A stretch of 64,000 nt of DNA from an uncultured Verrucomicrobiota bacterium. GTDB taxonomy: Bacteria > Verrucomicrobiota > Verrucomicrobiia > Verrucomicrobiales > DEV007. Of the stretch, positions 53,066-60,409 are shown piece by piece. The stretch is from positions 83,916 to 147,915 of the forward strand of contig CACIUL010000001.1 in assembly GCA_902589825.1 (NCBI GenBank). The letters are read 5' to 3'. Within the stretch, counting starts at the first letter, position 1; each line of letters opens with the position of its first letter. A program made the position numbers and the translations under genes. The notes under the pieces were generated by a model. It made no database searches, had not been told where the DNA came from, and saw only the letters and a list, made by a program, of their open reading frames with translations.

Positions 53066-54757
53066 TCATTGTGTCATGGTCGGGCGTCTCCAGTCGACAG
53101 GCTGATACCCTGCTGGTTTCTCCGGTTTATAAACCGTGATGGGGGCGTCAGTCTTTTCGTCAAAAAGAGGCCAGTTGTCCGTCCTGAATGGTGAAGCCGG
53201 GATTCCTTCCTTGTTATATAACAGGTTACGCCTTGAGGGATTCATTGCCCAGGCGTAGCGGGCAGCGATTGGATTTTTGATTTCCTTTGCGGAAAGAATC
53301 ACGGTGTTTTCACGGATTTCCGCCTTTGCCCAGCGCCACTGCCTGTCCTTGCCGGCTATTGCGAATGTGTCCAGTTGCCCTTGCCGGGCACTCACCATGC
53401 CGCTGCCAATGGCATCAAACTCCAGGATGATCCGGTTGCCTTGCACGGAATGGCTGACAAAACGTGGTCCTGTCGCGACGATTTTTTTCCCGTAGGTATC
53501 CTTCAGTGCGAGGTAGGCGTGCCGAATGCCGATGGGTTTCTTGTTTTTTGGATGGAGGGCAATTGAGTCCCCGGTATCAATGGTGACTGCCATTGCAGTT
53601 CTTGGAACCTTGCTGGCAACCATGCGCATCATTTCACGGTTGACTACCCATGGGGATTCCACGCTTTCAACCGGCTTCACCTGGGGAGGGTTCCAGCTTG
53701 GCAACTGGGTGAAATAAAAAGGGAAATCATCAGCCACGTGGCCTTCGGATTGATGATGCCAGGAAGACCTGTAGAAGTTGATCAGTTGCTCGAGTTGCCT
53801 GCGATAGTTGAGGGCCTGGGGAACATCCTTGGAGTTTCTCTCACCTTGATACCATATAGCACCCTGGATACCATAGGGACGCACCGGATGAACCATGGCG
53901 TTGTAAATATGGGAAGGATACTGGTGACCAAGGATGGCAGGTTTGGTGATGATGGGGGGCGCCAGTTGCCTGACCTTATTCTTCATGGTTTGCCCCGCAG
54001 CAATTTTCGTCCGGTACTCGGCCAGCTCATCCTCGAATTTTTTCAAGGCGTCATCCTTACTGAAGCGGCGTGAAAGTTTTTTGTAGTTGTCCATTGCCGC
54101 CCTCGTGCGCGGATCGGACTTTTGAATGTCCTCGGGCATCCATCCTTCTATGGGTGTTCCGGCATAGGCCTGCACAATGATACCAACCGGGATTTCCAGC
54201 TCCTCGTGCAGTTTTCTGCCGAAGTAATACGAGACAGCGGAAGTATTGCTGGCAACTTCAGGTGTGCAGGGTTGCCACTTGGCAAGAAGGTCACGTGATT
54301 GCACCAGAGGTTCATGCCAGTGTTCACGGGAGGATTTGAATATGCGCAAGTTCGGGAAGTTTGCCCTCGCTGCCTCTTGCTCGGCCCCGAATGTGTTTCC
54401 AAGAGCCCAGCCCATGTTGGATTGCCCCATGCACAACCACACCTCTCCGATGGCGACATTGTTTATCTTTATCGTGTTGGTTCCCTTCAGCAGGAGGTGC
54501 TGCCCGCTACCTGCTGTGGGGGTTGGCAGCATGACTTTCCAGTTTCCATGCCTGTCAGCTATGGTTGTTTCCCTTGCTCCCCAGCTTGCCTCGACGGTGA
54601 TTCTTTCGCCGGTTTCCGCAAATCCCCAGATGGCGTTCTTGGTGTTTTGCTGAAGGATCATGTGATCGCAAAAGAGGTTTGGCACCTTTAATTTCCCTTG
54701 GGCCTGCAGGGTGAGGAACAGGGCAATGAGGAAATGAATGCGGCTGATCAATTTCAT
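53066..54757 (-). CDS. SGNH sialate O-acetylesterase-like protein
   Basis: About 563 residues from ATG 54757 (MKLISRIHFLIALFLTLQAQG, signal peptide); an in-frame ATG at 54778 adds seven residues. An N-terminal beta domain 'LFCDHMILQQNTKNAIWGFAETGERITVEASW' is followed by 'GEVWLCMGQSNMGWALG' near residue 110 (nucleophile Ser) and 'GAIWYQGERNSKDVPQALNY' near 300; the C-terminal beta domain ends 'YKPEKPAGYQPVDWRRPTMTQ'. It follows the same domain plan as the 36716 esterase but lacks its coiled-coil extension. It heads the long minus-strand run that continues to 33736. Confidence 0.88.
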   Translation of the reverse strand: MKLISRIHFLIALFLTLQAQGKLKVPNLFCDHMILQQNTKNAIWGFAETGERITVEASWGARETTIADRHGNWKVMLPTPTAGSGQHLLLKGTNTIKINNVAIGEVWLCMGQSNMGWALGNTFGAEQEAARANFPNLRIFKSSREHWHEPLVQSRDLLAKWQPCTPEVASNTSAVSYYFGRKLHEELEIPVGIIVQAYAGTPIEGWMPEDIQKSDPRTRAAMDNYKKLSRRFSKDDALKKFEDELAEYRTKIAAGQTMKNKVRQLAPPIITKPAILGHQYPSHIYNAMVHPVRPYGIQGAIWYQGERNSKDVPQALNYRRQLEQLINFYRSSWHHQSEGHVADDFPFYFTQLPSWNPPQVKPVESVESPWVVNREMMRMVASKVPRTAMAVTIDTGDSIALHPKNKKPIGIRHAYLALKDTYGKKIVATGPRFVSHSVQGNRIILEFDAIGSGMVSARQGQLDTFAIAGKDRQWRWAKAEIRENTVILSAKEIKNPIAARYAWAMNPSRRNLLYNKEGIPASPFRTDNWPLFDEKTDAPITVYKPEKPAGYQPVDWRRPTMTQ

Positions 54758-54854
54758 GGGCGAGGAGTGCAATGGCATAGCCTGAATGGAACAGGGTGCA
54801 TGGTCAGGGGTTGTGAACGGGCTTCTAGGTAAGCAATACTCAAGCTGGCATCCT

Positions 54855-54882
54855 TTGATTCGCTATTGTCCTACTTTATAGA
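54855..54882 (+). promoter_or_regulatory. candidate sigma70 promoter for the LRR lipoprotein
   Basis: TTGATT (54855-54860) and TATAGA (54877-54882) are spaced by 16 bp in the 234-bp divergent gap, 110 bp before the lipoprotein start. Found by eye. Confidence 0.3.
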
Positions 54883-54991
54883 CAAGGCATGAATTCTTCA
54901 GATGCAAGAAGGTGTTTTCTGCTTCAAACAGGGAGTATTTGCTTGCGAGTACCCTGAGTAGGGGCGACTTATGACAAATATTAATAAAATC

Positions 54992-55714
54992 ATGAAGGCC
55001 TTTAAATTCTTTTTAATAATTCCGGTTTTTCTCCTTGGTTGCAAGGATTCTGCAGAGGAAAAGAACTCGGCATCATCCAGGGATCCCATCACTTCCCTAA
55101 CACCGGGGCAATCCAATTCTAGCAAGAACACTGTAGACAGATCGGCAGGAGCTGAAGGATCTGAGGATATCAATGACCTGACCTGGCATTACAAATTCGG
55201 CGATGACGGGAATGGCAATGTGCAGCAGGTTGAGATTGCTCTCTCTGATTCACAGGCGAAGGAGGTCGAGGGTGAGCTGGTTATTCCCGGGGAGATCAAC
55301 GGTGCTATTGTTGAGGTCATTGGTGAGGGCGCATTCATGGGTGCCGATCAATTAACCAGTGTGGTTTTGCCCGTGACGACAACGCGGATTGAAAGTGGGG
55401 CATTTTATAATAGCACCAACTTGGAAAAGGTCACCATACCCGATGGGGTTACCCACATAGGGGACGGTGCATTCTATAACTGTACAGCACTTACGTCCAT
55501 TACCATACCGGCCAGTGTCAAGAGCATCGGCATGCGCGCCTTTGCGGATTGCGGCATGCTGGAGTCGATTACCTTCCTGGGCGAACCGCCGCGGCTGCTT
55601 CGTGAAGAAAGCCAGTTTCAAAACACCAGGGCTTGGATTTATTACAATCCTGATTTTGAGGGTTGGCATGAAAAGTTTGGTGACAGGCCGACCCGCCCGA
55701 TTGACACTCCGTGA
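54992..55714 (+). CDS. BspA-type leucine-rich repeat lipoprotein
   Basis: 240 residues from ATG 54992 (MKAFKFFLIIPVFLLGCKDS); lipobox LLGC predicts anchoring at Cys16. A frame from 54971 would add seven residues. Residues about 75-230 are LRR_5 (BspA/TpLRR) repeats: 'VVEVIGEGAFMGADQLTSVVLP', 'TTRIESGAFYNSTNLEKVTIP', 'VTHIGDGAFYNCTALTSITIP', 'VKSIGMRAFADCGMLESITF'. Such repeats mediate protein or glycan binding at the surface. This is the first gene of the region that no longer carries sulfatases and esterases. It converges with the GNAT gene at 55739. Confidence 0.82.
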   Translation: MKAFKFFLIIPVFLLGCKDSAEEKNSASSRDPITSLTPGQSNSSKNTVDRSAGAEGSEDINDLTWHYKFGDDGNGNVQQVEIALSDSQAKEVEGELVIPGEINGAIVEVIGEGAFMGADQLTSVVLPVTTTRIESGAFYNSTNLEKVTIPDGVTHIGDGAFYNCTALTSITIPASVKSIGMRAFADCGMLESITFLGEPPRLLREESQFQNTRAWIYYNPDFEGWHEKFGDRPTRPIDTP

Positions 55715-55738
55715 GGAGGGATTAGCGATTCTTAATGG

Positions 55739-56233
55739 TCAATTGCTGGGCCCGGCGAGACTCATCCGGAAAAAATACTCGGAATAGGGCAGTGCGCCAT
55801 CATTCATGGCACGTACTTCGCCCGTACCCTCGAAACCATAATTTTTGAAGAAGCCGTGTGCGGCTGTAAACCGGGTATCGGACCAGAATTCAACTTGGCG
55901 GTATCCCTTTTTCCGGGCCCACTCAACAGCCCAGTCCATCAGCTTTTTTCCCTGACCGCTTCCGCGAAGGGATTTCTCGAGATACAGTCGCCGGAAAGTC
56001 AGAAGGCCTTTGCCGGCGTCAATGGGCAGGGTGGCATGGCAACCGAGAATCGTCTTTGCCGTGTCTTCCAATACGACAAAGTCACCCCCCTGGCCTGAGT
56101 AACGCCCTTCAATTTCAAGCAGGTCGCTGTCAGCACCGGCTGTATGCATCACCTCGCCGTATTCCCGGTAGACTGTATCAATAAGCGCAATCAGTTCGGG
56201 GGAATCTTGGTTTGTGGCTCGGCGCAGTTTCAT
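55739..56233 (-). CDS. GNAT family N-acetyltransferase
   Basis: 164 residues, no signal peptide, so cytoplasmic. 'MKLRRATNQDSPELIALIDTVYREYG' opens the fold. 'TFRRLYLEKSLRGSGQGKKLMDWAVEWARKKGYRQVEFWSD' contains the acetyl-CoA pyrophosphate loop (R-G-S-G-Q-G-K), and 'AAHGFFKNYGFEGTGEVRAMNDGALPYSEYFFRM' is the C-terminal half. The substrate is unknown. It overlaps the upstream YWTD-propeller gene by 4 nt, an unusual coupling of a cytoplasmic enzyme to an exported protein. Confidence 0.88.
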   Translation of the reverse strand: MKLRRATNQDSPELIALIDTVYREYGEVMHTAGADSDLLEIEGRYSGQGGDFVVLEDTAKTILGCHATLPIDAGKGLLTFRRLYLEKSLRGSGQGKKLMDWAVEWARKKGYRQVEFWSDTRFTAAHGFFKNYGFEGTGEVRAMNDGALPYSEYFFRMSLAGPSN

Positions 56234-57492
56234 GGTGCAAGCAGATCGACCTTTAGCCGTATAAAGAGATTTGCATGTTGTTGGATAACCTCCTGATGGA
56301 TGTCATGGACAAAGCGAATGGCCTCGTCATTCTGTTTTTTTTCAATGACCTTGGAGAAGGCGGCGCCAGAATTCCAGATTTGCATATTCGGTGAGACCTC
56401 CACTGTGGCAAGAATATCAGTAATAGGGGAGAGAGTTTGCCGGTAACTGAACAGCAGCTTGCCGTTTTCTCTTGTGTAGCCAGTCAATGCAACCTCCTCA
56501 TGGGACAATGGATTGAGCCCAGTGAAGTATTCCAGCAAGTTGCTGTGAAAATCATGGTCAGGGTCTGCGGCGGGATCTGATAATGAGGGCAAGCCATCTT
56601 TTGGGAAGTGTCTCTGGACCCATTCGGGGTAGTTGGCAACCCGGGTGTCGAGGGTGATGTCCCATGGCTGGTTGACCCTCGCGATTACCTCATGCGGTCC
56701 ACGACCGTCCATGCTGCCACGGTTTATTGCCATGCCACCCTTGCTGCCTGCAACGTTATTTGTCCCGGTATCTGCCCAGTAGATCTTACCTGCAGCAATA
56801 TCGAGTGTCATTCCGTGCGGGGTATCAAGACCGGTGTATAGGTCCTCGATTGGGCCGCCTTTTACAGGCCTGCGTTGCACCTTGTGGGCATTGCGGTCAC
56901 ACCAGTAGAGGTAGCCGCCAAGGACATCCAACTTAACGCCGCGCGTCTGGACAAGACCACTTACGATTGTCTGGATATTTGTCCCGCCGGGAAGGTCTGC
57001 ACGGAAGATGTTGCCACCCGAAAAGTCGCCCCAGTAGATCTGTTTATTTACCGTGTCGAGGTCAAGATAGTAGGGCCGATTGGTGGAGATCACCGTCTGG
57101 CGGTTACTGCCGTCATAATCAGCCCGCTCGATGCGGTTGTTGTTGCGGTCGCACCAGTAGATGTGACCCACAGCATGGTCGAGGGCAAGGTCGGCCGGGA
57201 AACCCAGCCCGGAAGTGACGATGGTTTCCCTTTGTGAACCATCAAGGCGTGCCCGGTATATAATGTCGGCACCGTTATCGGCATAGAATAGGCTGTCGCC
57301 GGGTATGTCGATGGCTACCCCACGGATGTTTGATCCCGCTGATGGGATCAGGGTCTGCAGGCCGGAACCATCCAGGTTGGCTACACGAAGTAACCCCGCC
57401 CCCCGGTCGGTAAAAACCATTTTTCCGGCGTTGGCATAATGAAGTATTCCAAGCAGGAAAACCATGAAAGGCAATATGGTGCGCAGAGTCAT
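56230..57492 (-). CDS. exported YWTD/LDLR-class-B beta-propeller with C-terminal W module
   Basis: 420 residues with a signal peptide (1-22, YANA). Residues 25-285 carry repeats with the YWTD signature ('GHIYWCDRNNNRIERADYDGSN', 'KQIYWGDFSGGNIFRAD', 'GYLYWCDRNAHKVQRR', 'GKIYWADTGTNN'), six blades in all. From about 290 a distinct module follows: 'YPEWVQRHFPKDGLPSL', 'DPAADPDHDFHSNLLEYFTGLNPL', 'SPNMQIWNSG' and a closing 'NLFIRLKVD'. This matches the C-terminal modules of the proteins at 50136 and 60410. The function is probably binding at the surface. It overlaps the GNAT gene by ATGA. Confidence 0.82.
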   Translation of the reverse strand: MTLRTILPFMVFLLGILHYANAGKMVFTDRGAGLLRVANLDGSGLQTLIPSAGSNIRGVAIDIPGDSLFYADNGADIIYRARLDGSQRETIVTSGLGFPADLALDHAVGHIYWCDRNNNRIERADYDGSNRQTVISTNRPYYLDLDTVNKQIYWGDFSGGNIFRADLPGGTNIQTIVSGLVQTRGVKLDVLGGYLYWCDRNAHKVQRRPVKGGPIEDLYTGLDTPHGMTLDIAAGKIYWADTGTNNVAGSKGGMAINRGSMDGRGPHEVIARVNQPWDITLDTRVANYPEWVQRHFPKDGLPSLSDPAADPDHDFHSNLLEYFTGLNPLSHEEVALTGYTRENGKLLFSYRQTLSPITDILATVEVSPNMQIWNSGAAFSKVIEKKQNDEAIRFVHDIHQEVIQQHANLFIRLKVDLLAP

Positions 57493-57602
57493 GAACCTTT
57501 GGGATTTTGGGTATTGACCTTACCGGCTATTGCAGAGGAATGAAAGGGCTTATCAATGCAGTTTCCTTGAGCATTCCCGGTTATGCTGGCATAGATGATT
57601 GT

Positions 57603-58043
57603 ATGGAAGAGCACATCTGGAGTGTGAGAAAGGCTCAATGGGATGCTGATGGTTCCGGGTTGCTTGAGGTTCGCGGCCGGGTCTTCATCGAAGAGCAGGG
57701 TGTTGATGTTCTGGTGGAACGTGACGGTATGGATAGTCAATGCCTGCATGCCATTGCCGAGGATGCGGAAGGCATCCCGATTGGGGCAGGGCGTATTGCC
57801 GGCAACGGGAAAGTCGGCAGGATTGCCGTGATTGAAGGGTGGCGTGGATGCGGAGTGGGCACAGCCATCATGCATGAGTTACACCGCCAGGCTGAGTGTA
57901 TGGGTATGTGCCATACCTACCTGCATTCCCAGAGCTTGGCAGCGGGGTTCTATCTGCGGTTTGGTTATCTGGTCGAGGGAGATGAGTTTTTGGAGGCAGA
58001 AATTCCGCACCTTAAGATGGTTCGGATTATTCATGGGGATTAA
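57603..58043 (+). CDS. GNAT family N-acetyltransferase
   Basis: 146 residues from ATG 57603 (MEEHIWSVRKAQWD); a start at 57540 with AGAGGA immediately before it, or TTG 57507, would add an unrelated stretch. 'VRGRVFIEEQGVDVLVERDGMD' and 'HAIAEDAEGIPIGAGRIA' are characteristic of the ElaA-like GNAT branch, 'RIAVIEGWRGCGVGTAIMHEL' is the acetyl-CoA site, and 'SQSLAAGFYLRFGYLVEGDEF' follows. Cytoplasmic, target unknown. It diverges from the YWTD propeller and converges with the DUF3445 gene. Confidence 0.8.
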   Translation: MEEHIWSVRKAQWDADGSGLLEVRGRVFIEEQGVDVLVERDGMDSQCLHAIAEDAEGIPIGAGRIAGNGKVGRIAVIEGWRGCGVGTAIMHELHRQAECMGMCHTYLHSQSLAAGFYLRFGYLVEGDEFLEAEIPHLKMVRIIHGD

Positions 58044-58080
58044 AGGGAGGCTCCCGGCCCTTGTCATCTCTGGCGTATGT

Positions 58081-58866
58081 TCAGGAAATTAAATATTCAA
58101 GCAAGTCTGCCCGAACCGGGGTGATGCCCTTGTAGTTGGCGATGCTCTCAGGCATGGTTTTGATGGCCCGGCGCAGTCCTGAACAGGCTTCAGGTTGGTG
58201 CTTTATTTCTGTGAGCTCAATATTGACGAGACGGATTCCAAAAAGAATTGCTCCTGATTCCGGAAGACGGAGAAGAATTTGATCCTCAATACGTATCCAT
58301 GTTTGCCGGGGATTCAGTGGATGGATGAGGGGCTGGTGATTAAGTCTGGGATGTTGGTTGAGCTTGGGTGATCCGCTCAGTCCCCAGTTAAAACGTTGCC
58401 AGGGTGTGCTTGGTTTGAGCCGGGTTAAGAATGTGTCAATCTGTGCACCAAGCTTTTCATTGAGAGTTGGAACGGGTGCGTGAATAGCATGTATGGGCAG
58501 GCCGATTTTTTCTTCAGGCCGCCAGGAGGAGGGAAAGCATACCGCACCGGCCTTAAAAAGGAATTGTCCCCCGGGTTCAGGAAGAAGGATCAGAAAGTCA
58601 GGCTCCCAGTGTAATGCCAATTGTAGGCACCCCCCGTTCTTGAGCCCTGCCCAGCGGACGGATTCGGCAATAGCCGTGGCAGCTTCCGGAGCCTCAAAAA
58701 GATGGCAGGAAGGCGCTTCTTGCAGGGCCTGTTGGCGTTGCTCGATCACGGAAGGCCTTGATCCGGAGAAAAATGCCTGAGCATCACCGGGCCGGACTCC
58801 GAAACTGAAACTGAAGTCTTTGTCAGGGAACAACCCTGCCCAGAATGGTGGTTGGCTCGTGTGCAT
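58081..58866 (-). CDS. DUF3445 family, heme-dependent oxidative N-demethylase-like protein
   Basis: 261 residues without a signal peptide. 'DFSFSFGVRPGDAQAFF' at the start and the stretch 'GAVCFPSSWRPEEKIGLPIHAIHAPVPTLNEKL' followed by 'PWQRFNWGLSGSPKLNQHP' are diagnostic for DUF3445. The family is related to the heme-dependent oxidative N-demethylase alpha subunit, which demethylates amines with O2 or peroxide. 'RIEDQILLRLPESGAILFGIRL' is the second conserved block. It is shorter than typical members (about 300), and the other subunits are not next to it. It diverges from the MarC gene, their 5' ends lying within 65 bp. Confidence 0.85.
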   Translation of the reverse strand: MHTSQPPFWAGLFPDKDFSFSFGVRPGDAQAFFSGSRPSVIEQRQQALQEAPSCHLFEAPEAATAIAESVRWAGLKNGGCLQLALHWEPDFLILLPEPGGQFLFKAGAVCFPSSWRPEEKIGLPIHAIHAPVPTLNEKLGAQIDTFLTRLKPSTPWQRFNWGLSGSPKLNQHPRLNHQPLIHPLNPRQTWIRIEDQILLRLPESGAILFGIRLVNIELTEIKHQPEACSGLRRAIKTMPESIANYKGITPVRADLLEYLIS

Positions 58867-58929
58867 GACTGCCGGGATATGGAATACGCGATGCTTGTCT
58901 TTGTTGCAATGTACTTCACAATACAGGTG

Positions 58930-59514
58930 ATGGATTTCTGGTCAGCAGTATTGATGCTTGTCATTATCATGGACCCGCTGGGCAATATTCCCCTGTTCCA
59001 CTCAGTGCTTTCCGGAATTCCTGAGGAAAGCCGGCGCCGGGTGATGGTGCGGGAGCTTTTTATTGCCCTTGGGATACTCACGACGTTTCTTTTTCTGGGT
59101 AACCAAATCCTTTCTATTCTTGGCCTAGAAAAACCGGCAATCAGTATTGGAGGTGGTGTGGTGTTGTTTCTCATTGCCATCAACATGGTATTTCCCCAGC
59201 ATGGCCTGCGTGCGGATACCGAGAAGGAGGATCCATTTATTGTGCCCTTGGCCATTCCATTCATTGCCGGGCCCTCGGCGATTGCCGCATTGATACTTAT
59301 GGCCAGCCGTGAGCCGGGACGGATGGGCACCTGGATGGCTGCCCTGGCTGTAGCCTGGGCGGTTACAGCCGCTTTCCTGCTCGCTTCCAACCGGATTATG
59401 CAGATGATTGGCAAACGGGGATTAAGGGCCGCGGTTAAGCTAATGGGCATGCTCCTTATCCTGATTTCCATCCAGATGATCCTCAATGGCATCCAGATCT
59501 ATCGAGGGCAGTAA
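58930..59514 (+). CDS. MarC family inner-membrane protein (YhgN-like)
   Basis: 194 residues, six hydrophobic segments. Starts at 58852, 58879, 58891 and 58909 are in frame, but ATG 58930 gives MDFWSAVLMLVIIMDPLGN, whose first residues match the N terminus of YhgN-type proteins. 'MVRELFIALGILTTFLFLGNQILSILGLEKPAISIGGGVVLFLIAINMVFP' and 'EDPFIVPLAIPFIAGPSAIAALILMAS' match the family closely. Function unknown; MarC is no longer thought to be a drug pump. It stands between the divergent DUF3445 gene and the Dabb gene. Confidence 0.88.
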   Translation: MDFWSAVLMLVIIMDPLGNIPLFHSVLSGIPEESRRRVMVRELFIALGILTTFLFLGNQILSILGLEKPAISIGGGVVLFLIAINMVFPQHGLRADTEKEDPFIVPLAIPFIAGPSAIAALILMASREPGRMGTWMAALAVAWAVTAAFLLASNRIMQMIGKRGLRAAVKLMGMLLILISIQMILNGIQIYRGQ

Positions 59515-59613
59515 ACAGCTGCTTGATAGGTGCTAACAGGACATCCTGCTTAGTTTTTCCCTGTCCACATACATGCCTTGATTTCTTGGGCCATCATATA
59601 TTATGTCAACACG

Positions 59614-60339
59614 GTGATACGATCTCGAAGAAACTTCATTAAGTTGAGTGGTTTGGCTGCTCTAGGAATTCATCCAACAGCCCATGCTTGTGAACCTGCC
59701 AACAAGCCATTTATCCACGGGTTCAACTTCAAGTTCAAAAAAGCTGTTCCAGATGAGGAAATCGCATCCTTGATGAAGGATCTGGCTGCTTTGAAAGAAA
59801 AAATCCCTGTTCTTAAGGAGTTCTGGATAGGAAAAAATATCGCCAAGAGAACACATGGATTTCAGTATGGTGAGATTGCTGTCTTTGATAAAAAAGAGGA
59901 TCTCATGCTCTATGAGAAACATCCCGAGCACCAGAAGCTGGTAAGAAAAATTCTCCCGAGAATGGAGATTGGAAATGGAATGGATTTTTTTCCAATTGGT
60001 GACTCGAGGACAAAACTTGGTGCAACGAGTTACAAGGGGCATTTCATTCATGCCTTTAATTTCAAATTCAAGGCCGGCGTTTCTAACGATGAGATTAGAG
60101 ACTTAATGAATGGACTCGCCGGGCTTAAAGAAAAGATACCAGTGCTCAAAGAGTTATTGGTTGGAAGAAACGAGGCACGTTGGCACAGGGGATTTCAATA
60201 CGGCCAGATTGCTGTCTTTGATAAAAAAGAGGACCTTCTTGTCTACGATCGGCATCCCGAGCACAAAAAGCTGGTTCGCAGGATTATTCCTAAATTGGCG
60301 GGCGGAAACGCCATGGATTTCATTCCTATAGTTACCTAG
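59614..60339 (+). CDS. Tat-exported protein with two Dabb (stress-responsive A/B barrel) domains
   Basis: 241 residues from GTG 59614, giving MIRSRRNFIKLSGLAALG, a twin-arginine leader; a TTG at 59578 is possible but adds a hydrophobic stretch before the RR. The mature part is two near-identical repeats of about 100 residues: 'FIHGFNFKFKKAVPDEEIASL' and 'FIHAFNFKFKAGVSNDEIRDL', both with 'LKEKIPVLKE', 'HGFQYG', 'AVFDKKEDL' and 'HPEH'. Dabb domains normally form dimeric barrels in the cytosol; here both halves are in one exported chain. Codon use is AT-richer than its neighbours. It converges with the CotH-like gene. Confidence 0.82.
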   Translation: MIRSRRNFIKLSGLAALGIHPTAHACEPANKPFIHGFNFKFKKAVPDEEIASLMKDLAALKEKIPVLKEFWIGKNIAKRTHGFQYGEIAVFDKKEDLMLYEKHPEHQKLVRKILPRMEIGNGMDFFPIGDSRTKLGATSYKGHFIHAFNFKFKAGVSNDEIRDLMNGLAGLKEKIPVLKELLVGRNEARWHRGFQYGQIAVFDKKEDLLVYDRHPEHKKLVRRIIPKLAGGNAMDFIPIVT

Positions 60340-60350
60340 ATTTGCTTCAA

Positions 60351-60366
60351 CCACTTGATTAAGTGG
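60351..60366. terminator. 6-bp hairpin between convergent genes
   Basis: CCACTT and AAGTGG around a GATT loop, 12 nt after the Dabb gene and 43 bp before the end of the minus-strand CotH-like gene. A GGCC/GGCC pair follows. It could serve as a terminator for either strand, but no T-run is present. Confidence 0.3.
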
Positions 60367-60409
60367 CCAGCACGGATGGAAGGTGGCCGGATGAGTGAAT
60401 CCTTAGCAA

